Assembly: GCF_030265065.1 (NCBI RefSeq)
Contig: NC_080416.1
Span: 26,620,501 to 26,684,500 of the forward strand
Direction of reading: 5' to 3'
DNA from: Corythoichthys intestinalis
Taxonomy: Eukaryota; Chordata; Actinopteri; Syngnathiformes; Syngnathidae
Length of the DNA: 64,000 nt
The position numbers and the translations under genes are program-made. Position 1 is the stretch's first letter. Each line of letters begins with the position of its first letter. The notes below the pieces were generated by a model. That model had not been told where the DNA came from, made no database searches, and saw only the letters and a list, made by a program, of their open reading frames with translations. Of the stretch, positions 61,101 through 64,000 are shown in pieces.

Positions 61101-62394
61101 TCTCCATTTTAGAAAATTGGGAGTAAAAGGTCACACGGGATAATGATGCTTAGAGTAATGTTGCTTTTTAGTGGGTAAATGACCCACGGGGTAATGTTGC
61201 TTAGAGTAATGTTGCTTTTTAGTGGGTAAATGAGGAGCAGCATTTAGTGTGTAAGCTACCTCATATGCTGGTAGCCGTACTGCTGACCAATTTATTAAGT
61301 CTGTGTGCGGGCCAGACGTTATTGATTTTATGACAGAGGCTGGGGGCCAGATGAAATTTGACCACGGGCCACATTTGGCCCCCGGGCCAGACTTTGGACA
61401 TGTCCGCTCTAAATGAATAGAATGTCAATGACTAAAAACAATAAGGGAAAAAAAATGCATCAAAACAAATACAATGTCCAATTCATTTAAACCAGGTGGA
61501 CTGGTAGTGAATGCTCATTTCTCAGTGCCATTGACGGTGTTAGATGAATGTTCGTTCACTCAACCCCCAGTCAAAATGGATTGGACGTCTAGCACCATCG
61601 ATGGCAGAAATTAGTTAAATGAGGTCCCTGTATGATTAAAAAAAAAGGTCATAATTTGTGTATGAAAGGGTTAAACATCACAATATAAACATCCACAACT
61701 TCCACTTAATTCTATCATTTTGCAGGGCCAATCTTTCAAATGGGACAAGTAAAACAAAATTGAAAAATTAGACTTCGAGTGGGTGTTTTAACTCCCACGA
61801 CACTGCAGGCGTTATGAAAAGTGTAATCTTTCAATGCTTCAACTGAATTGAAGTGTGTCAAAATATTTCGTGTGAAAGTGTGGGCCGGGCGGTCATTGTA
61901 CCTGCTCCTTCAGAGTGTCAATCTTCACCAGGTCAGCGGTTTGATGCTGGCAAAATTCTCGGCTGCGCTCCCAAGTTAAAAAGGATTCTGAGAAATAGTA
62001 GCAGCTTTCTCCTTCGAGTTCCCAGGTAATCCTCCAGCGGATACTCTCTTTGAATACAAGACAATGTTTTTGTGTGTGAGCTGTAGTTAGCTAAAAAAAA
62101 AAAAAAAGCTAACATGATGATGCGAAAATGAAATGCAAAGACCTTGTGTGGCAGGCCAACTGTTTTTCAACTCTTCGTTATCAGACAACAGCTGTTGGTG
62201 GTTCCTCTTGAGCTGAACAATTTGGTGCGCTGCGAAAAACAATCACGTTGGATAATATCGTATAATATAAAAGTGCTGAAAACAAAACCACTCACCGAGC
62301 CAACGAAGGGCTACAAGCGCTGAGATCAGAAGAATGCCAAAAACCACTAAGGCCTTTCTTTCGGTTGTGAACTTTGACCTCGCCAACTTGGCAC
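52143..62394 (-). CDS. C-type lectin receptor copy C, exons 3-7 (5' end beyond window)
   Basis: Exons in the window are 62296-62394 (membrane), 62143-62229 (neck), 61902-62047 and 52421-52545 (lectin domain), and 52143-52332 (lectin domain and stop). Exons 1-2 should lie right of base 64000. All splice sites are GT/AG and the frame is open. The membrane and neck exons are nearly the same as in B. The first lectin exon is 6 bp shorter, and the two extra N-terminal cysteines of A and B are gone (ESIRWRITWEL against ESTCWRCDFQWEL), so this domain lacks the N-terminal hairpin disulphide. The sugar loop reads GEPNNY, the mannose-type triplet, followed by GGEDC and WFDKVC. EGQ before WLW has become EDQ. 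Intron 5 is about 9.4 kb and holds a THAP-type transposon, a tandem array with a 28S fragment, two Tc1 pieces and two hAT elements. Otherwise it looks functional. Confidence 0.87.
53117..54995. mobile_element. GACCCTAC-ended THAP transposon, copy 3, with two nested elements
   Basis: Ends GACCCTACTCACCGACGT and ATGTGAGTAGGGTC are flanked by TA. The left frame (about 53236-53310) repeats LSDAVNSLDALHKRRYVEKL. It is interrupted at about 53325-53850 by another element, and a hAT fragment follows at 54000-54488. The minus-strand THAP exon (54861 to about 54670) is the cleanest of the three: MVKACVAVGCNNRED, FYRIPRDPERRARW, AAIRRENWAPNDYHGLCNSH, with a GTAAGA-type donor after HFIPG. Confidence 0.75.
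53325..53850. mobile_element. Insert in THAP element copy 3, TTGCYTGG ends
   Basis: Loose inverted ends (ATTGCTTGGTACACCAGACT and the complement of ATTGCCTGGCTCTGCCAGAC) and flanks CCGTCT/CAGTCT mark a ~520-bp insert absent from copies 1 and 2. No coding sequence is recognised. Confidence 0.55.
55276..56310 (-). mobile_element. Tc1-like transposon lacking its DNA-binding region
   Basis: TA-flanked ends CAGTGCCTTGCAAAATTATT and, on the right, the complement of CAGTGCCTTGCAAAAGTATT. The minus-strand frame 56077-55430 is open for 215 residues and holds the catalytic half: [44 protein letters not shown]. The N-terminal helix-turn-helix part is deleted, so it could only move in trans. The catalytic part is one of the best preserved Tc1 frames here. 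Confidence 0.9.
56716..56862 (+). rRNA. 28S rRNA gene fragment (non-functional)
   Basis: GC-rich sequence matches 28S rRNA as I remember it: GAGTAGGAGGGCGGCCACGG, CATGGAAGCCTCGAGCGCGG, AGCCACCGCAGGTGCAGATC and TTGGTAGTAGTAGCAAATAT. It stops at AAATAT and passes directly into the tandem unit. It is about 147 bp, so it cannot function as rRNA. Confidence 0.8.
56948..57559. other. Intron 5 of copy C
   Basis: From about 57235 it matches copy B (28865-28935 joined to 29536-29860), ancestral intron without the hAT at 28936. Bases 57030-57180 repeat the CCCGGGA-rich stretch of 52720-52830 in inverted order. No exon. Confidence 0.5.
57560..57775 (-). mobile_element. Tc1-like remnant
   Basis: The sequence GTAGCCACCCTTTGCTCTGA and TGGAATTTCTTGCTTTGTCA belong to a common fish Tc1 family (5' region of its transposase, read on the minus strand). 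Both ends are missing. Confidence 0.6.
57776..59212. mobile_element. hAT non-autonomous element, intron 5 of copy C, with nested Tc1 end
   Basis: Ends CAGGCCCGGAGTGG and, inverted, CAGGGCCGGGGTTGG are flanked by CCTGTACT and CCTGTATA. A Tc1-type end (CAGTGTATCACAAAAGTGAG) and following sequence occupy about 58733-58990. No transposase. Confidence 0.75.
59221..59300 (+). repeat. Short tRNA-like SINE piece
   Basis: GGCTGGGTAGCTCAGTTTAT followed by GGCATCCGCCTTAA has the A-box/D-arm look of a tRNA-derived SINE head, but no B box follows. A fragment only. Confidence 0.45.
59327..59880. mobile_element. TA-flanked MITE with CAGTGGTACCTC ends
   Basis: The left end CAGTGGTACCTCTACTTAC and a degraded right end (CGTAAGTAGATATATCACTG) are flanked by TA. 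It is 554 bp, with no coding sequence. Confidence 0.7.
59883..60620. other. AT-rich intron of copy C
   Basis: It contains no exon. Bases 59890-60090 show two short overlapping frames on opposite strands with no similarity I recognise. Confidence 0.4.
60621..61406 (-). mobile_element. hAT element with ZBED/GTF2IRD2-like transposase fragment
   Basis: Exact 8-bp duplications CTCTAAAT (60613-60620, 61407-61414) flank ends CAGGGGTGTCCAAAC and the complement of CGGACATGTCCAAAG. The minus strand (61043-60774) reads VCLICKETVAVFKEFNVWRF, YQTRHADMYDKITGKIRSEK and LKQLEAS, the zinc-finger-like N-terminal part of this hAT group. The catalytic part is absent. The same family is nested in THAP copies 1 and 3. 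Confidence 0.88.
61415..61901. other. Ancestral intron 5 of copy C next to exon 5
   Basis: It matches 31510-31594 joined to 32552-32823 in copy B and provides the empty site for the hAT there. Confidence 0.65.
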
Positions 62395-62511
62395 CTGTGA
62401 CGGGACACACGCTCATACAAAATGACACACTCAGTTGTACACCAGGCGATACTTTAGTCGTGATGGTGTCCTGCAGGGATCAAGTCTCAATTCCTTCATC
62501 TTTCATGTAAC

Positions 62512-63077
62512 CAGGGGTGAAAGTGGTTAGAATTTCTTGCCGGAACTCCCCAATGTGAAGGTTGCCGCGGAGCCAAAAATTTTATTTTATTTTATTTTTG
62601 GGGCGGGGGGTCAAAACTACTGAAATGCAAAGAAAACTGTTTTCGTCAGTTATTTCTATAACACATACAAAAACTGATTTTCATTCAAAATTGTATTTTT
62701 TTCAATGATTTGCAAAACAAAAGTTAACAAAAACAGCTATAACCCCAACCACCATCTCCTAATTTTTATTTTCCCTCCTTTCCTCACATACTATATCCCA
62801 AATCTCAATTTTAACTACTTAAGAACATAGGATGTATATTAAAATTGAAGATAATGTAAACATTAACTTTTGTTGTGTTTTTTAATAATAAGGATATAAG
62901 TAACATACATTCAGAAAAATAAGTACAAATGACTTATATTATGCAGAGTGAAATGGAATATAATTTGAAGATTGCGCAAACATTGACTTTTTTAATCATA
63001 AGGAAATGAATAAGTAGCCTAATATGAATGAACAAATATAAGTCCAAAGTGCACATTGACAGCTAAATGTTCTATAT
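62512..63077. mobile_element. hAT end fragment in intron 2 of copy C
   Basis: It starts CAGGGGTGAAAGTGGTTAG and matches the inverted 12340-12800 and the fragment at 11004-11160. No coding sequence and no second end. Confidence 0.65.
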
Positions 63078-64000
63078 TTGGCTTCGTGTGGTTATGTAAT
63101 ATGTTATAGTACAGCACATAGGCGTTGACAGACATATTTCACTGGGGCATGTGCCCCAGTATAGATCAGCAGCGCCCCAGTATAAATTTCCCCGGTTAGG
63201 GTTAGATTTCTTCCCGCCTGCTTTACAGGTTGGTGCCAGATAAACTGTCCATCATTGGGAAGATTTTTTTAAATGTTGGACGCTTGGTATGCTAGCGGGA
63301 AAGTGGCACGAAGCCAAAAAAGCGCACCAGAGTGGCAAAAACATTACTTATTTCAGTGAAACAAAGGAGGGTACACTGTTGTGTCCTGTCTCTTCAATGC
63401 CAAGCTTGGCGGCACGCCGGCCGTGAATGAACACCTAAAGCGCCGTCACCCTCTTGTAATTTTGGAAGACGACGGCAGACACTTAAAAGATGGCAGATTG
63501 TTAGTCCATCTAACTAACTAAATAACATGTTTTATTGAAGTTGCTAACCCTGTCGCGATATGCAATGAGTCCATTTATCTCACGATAAATAAAAATAAGG
63601 ATGGTAATTTTTACGGCTGCGTTTTATTGTCGTGTACGTGCGTGCATTCATTTGTGCGTGCGTGTACACGTGCGTGTTGATGGCATATGAGACTCCAGTT
63701 CTTTTCACAGATGTTTATTGGTCATCAACACGCCGTAGAATTCAAGTTCAGACATACAAAATAAGTAAACACACCTATATTAAACACTGTAAATGTTAGC
63801 GTTGCTACATTGAGGCTAATGAGCAAAAAAGACAACCTACTTAAACCTGTTATAAAATATTGGCAGTCTTCTCCAAAACACAAACTTGCGGTTAAAAGGT
63901 GACACTTCAAACATGAAAAATTGCTGCTTAACAGCATTTGCAAATGAAAAAAAAAAAGATTACTGACACCACAATGACAAAAATAGCGTTTTTGCGGAGT
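63078..64000. other. Intron 2 of copy C, distal part
   Basis: A short stretch at 63080-63115 (GGTTATGTAATATGTTATAG) matches the end of the intron-2 block in A, then unrelated repeat-like sequence follows. Bases 63370-63530 have a plus-strand piece resembling a ZBED-type zinc finger region (AKLGGTPAVNEHLKRRHP-like), too short to call. Exon 2 is not reached. Confidence 0.4.

Overview
The window comes from a teleost fish genome, probably a percomorph. It has intron-rich vertebrate genes and is packed with fish-type transposons: Tc1/mariner, hAT, TTAA-flanked DNA elements, an L2 LINE, an RTE/Rex-like LINE, a tRNA-derived SINE and copia and BEL/Pao fossils. I see no bacterial-type gene organisation.

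The host content is one tandem family of C-type lectin receptor genes, all on the minus strand. From left to right they are copy Z (exons 1-2 only, 4388-4604; the rest lies left of base 1), copy A (all seven exons, 9444-18612), copy B (all seven exons, 25311-36550) and copy C (exons 3-7, 52143-62394; exons 1-2 lie right of base 64000). Exon sizes and phases are almost fixed (61, 75, 99, 87, 152, 125 and 172/190 bp). The predicted product is a type II membrane protein of about 256-262 residues with a short cytoplasmic tail, one membrane segment, a short neck and a CD209/CLEC4-like lectin domain. The sugar-loop triplet differs between copies: EPD in A, QPD in B, EPN in C. This suggests divergence in ligand preference. 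The three visible promoters share a strong PU.1/ETS-type site about 90-125 bp upstream of the ATG, which fits myeloid expression.

Most remaining sequence is mobile DNA in introns and between genes. Because the gene copies are paralogous, several insertions have a visible empty site in a sister copy. The hAT element of intron 2 is shared by Z, A and B and so predates those duplications. The Tc1 copies, a mariner relative, the L2 LINE and the copia fossil appear in single gene copies.

The most unusual element family has inverted ends beginning GACCCTAC (22292-23643, 33667-34650, 53117-54995). Each copy holds two convergent partial genes: at the left a protein resembling the N-terminus of teleost SWIM/YqaJ-exonuclease proteins, and at the right a THAP zinc finger. 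Two copies carry the same nested hAT fragment at unrelated genomic sites. Other points of note are Tc1 copies folded into inverted repeats of themselves, a 28S rRNA fragment inside a ~200-bp tandem array in an intron of copy C, and an extra promoter fragment upstream of copy B that hosts two transposons.
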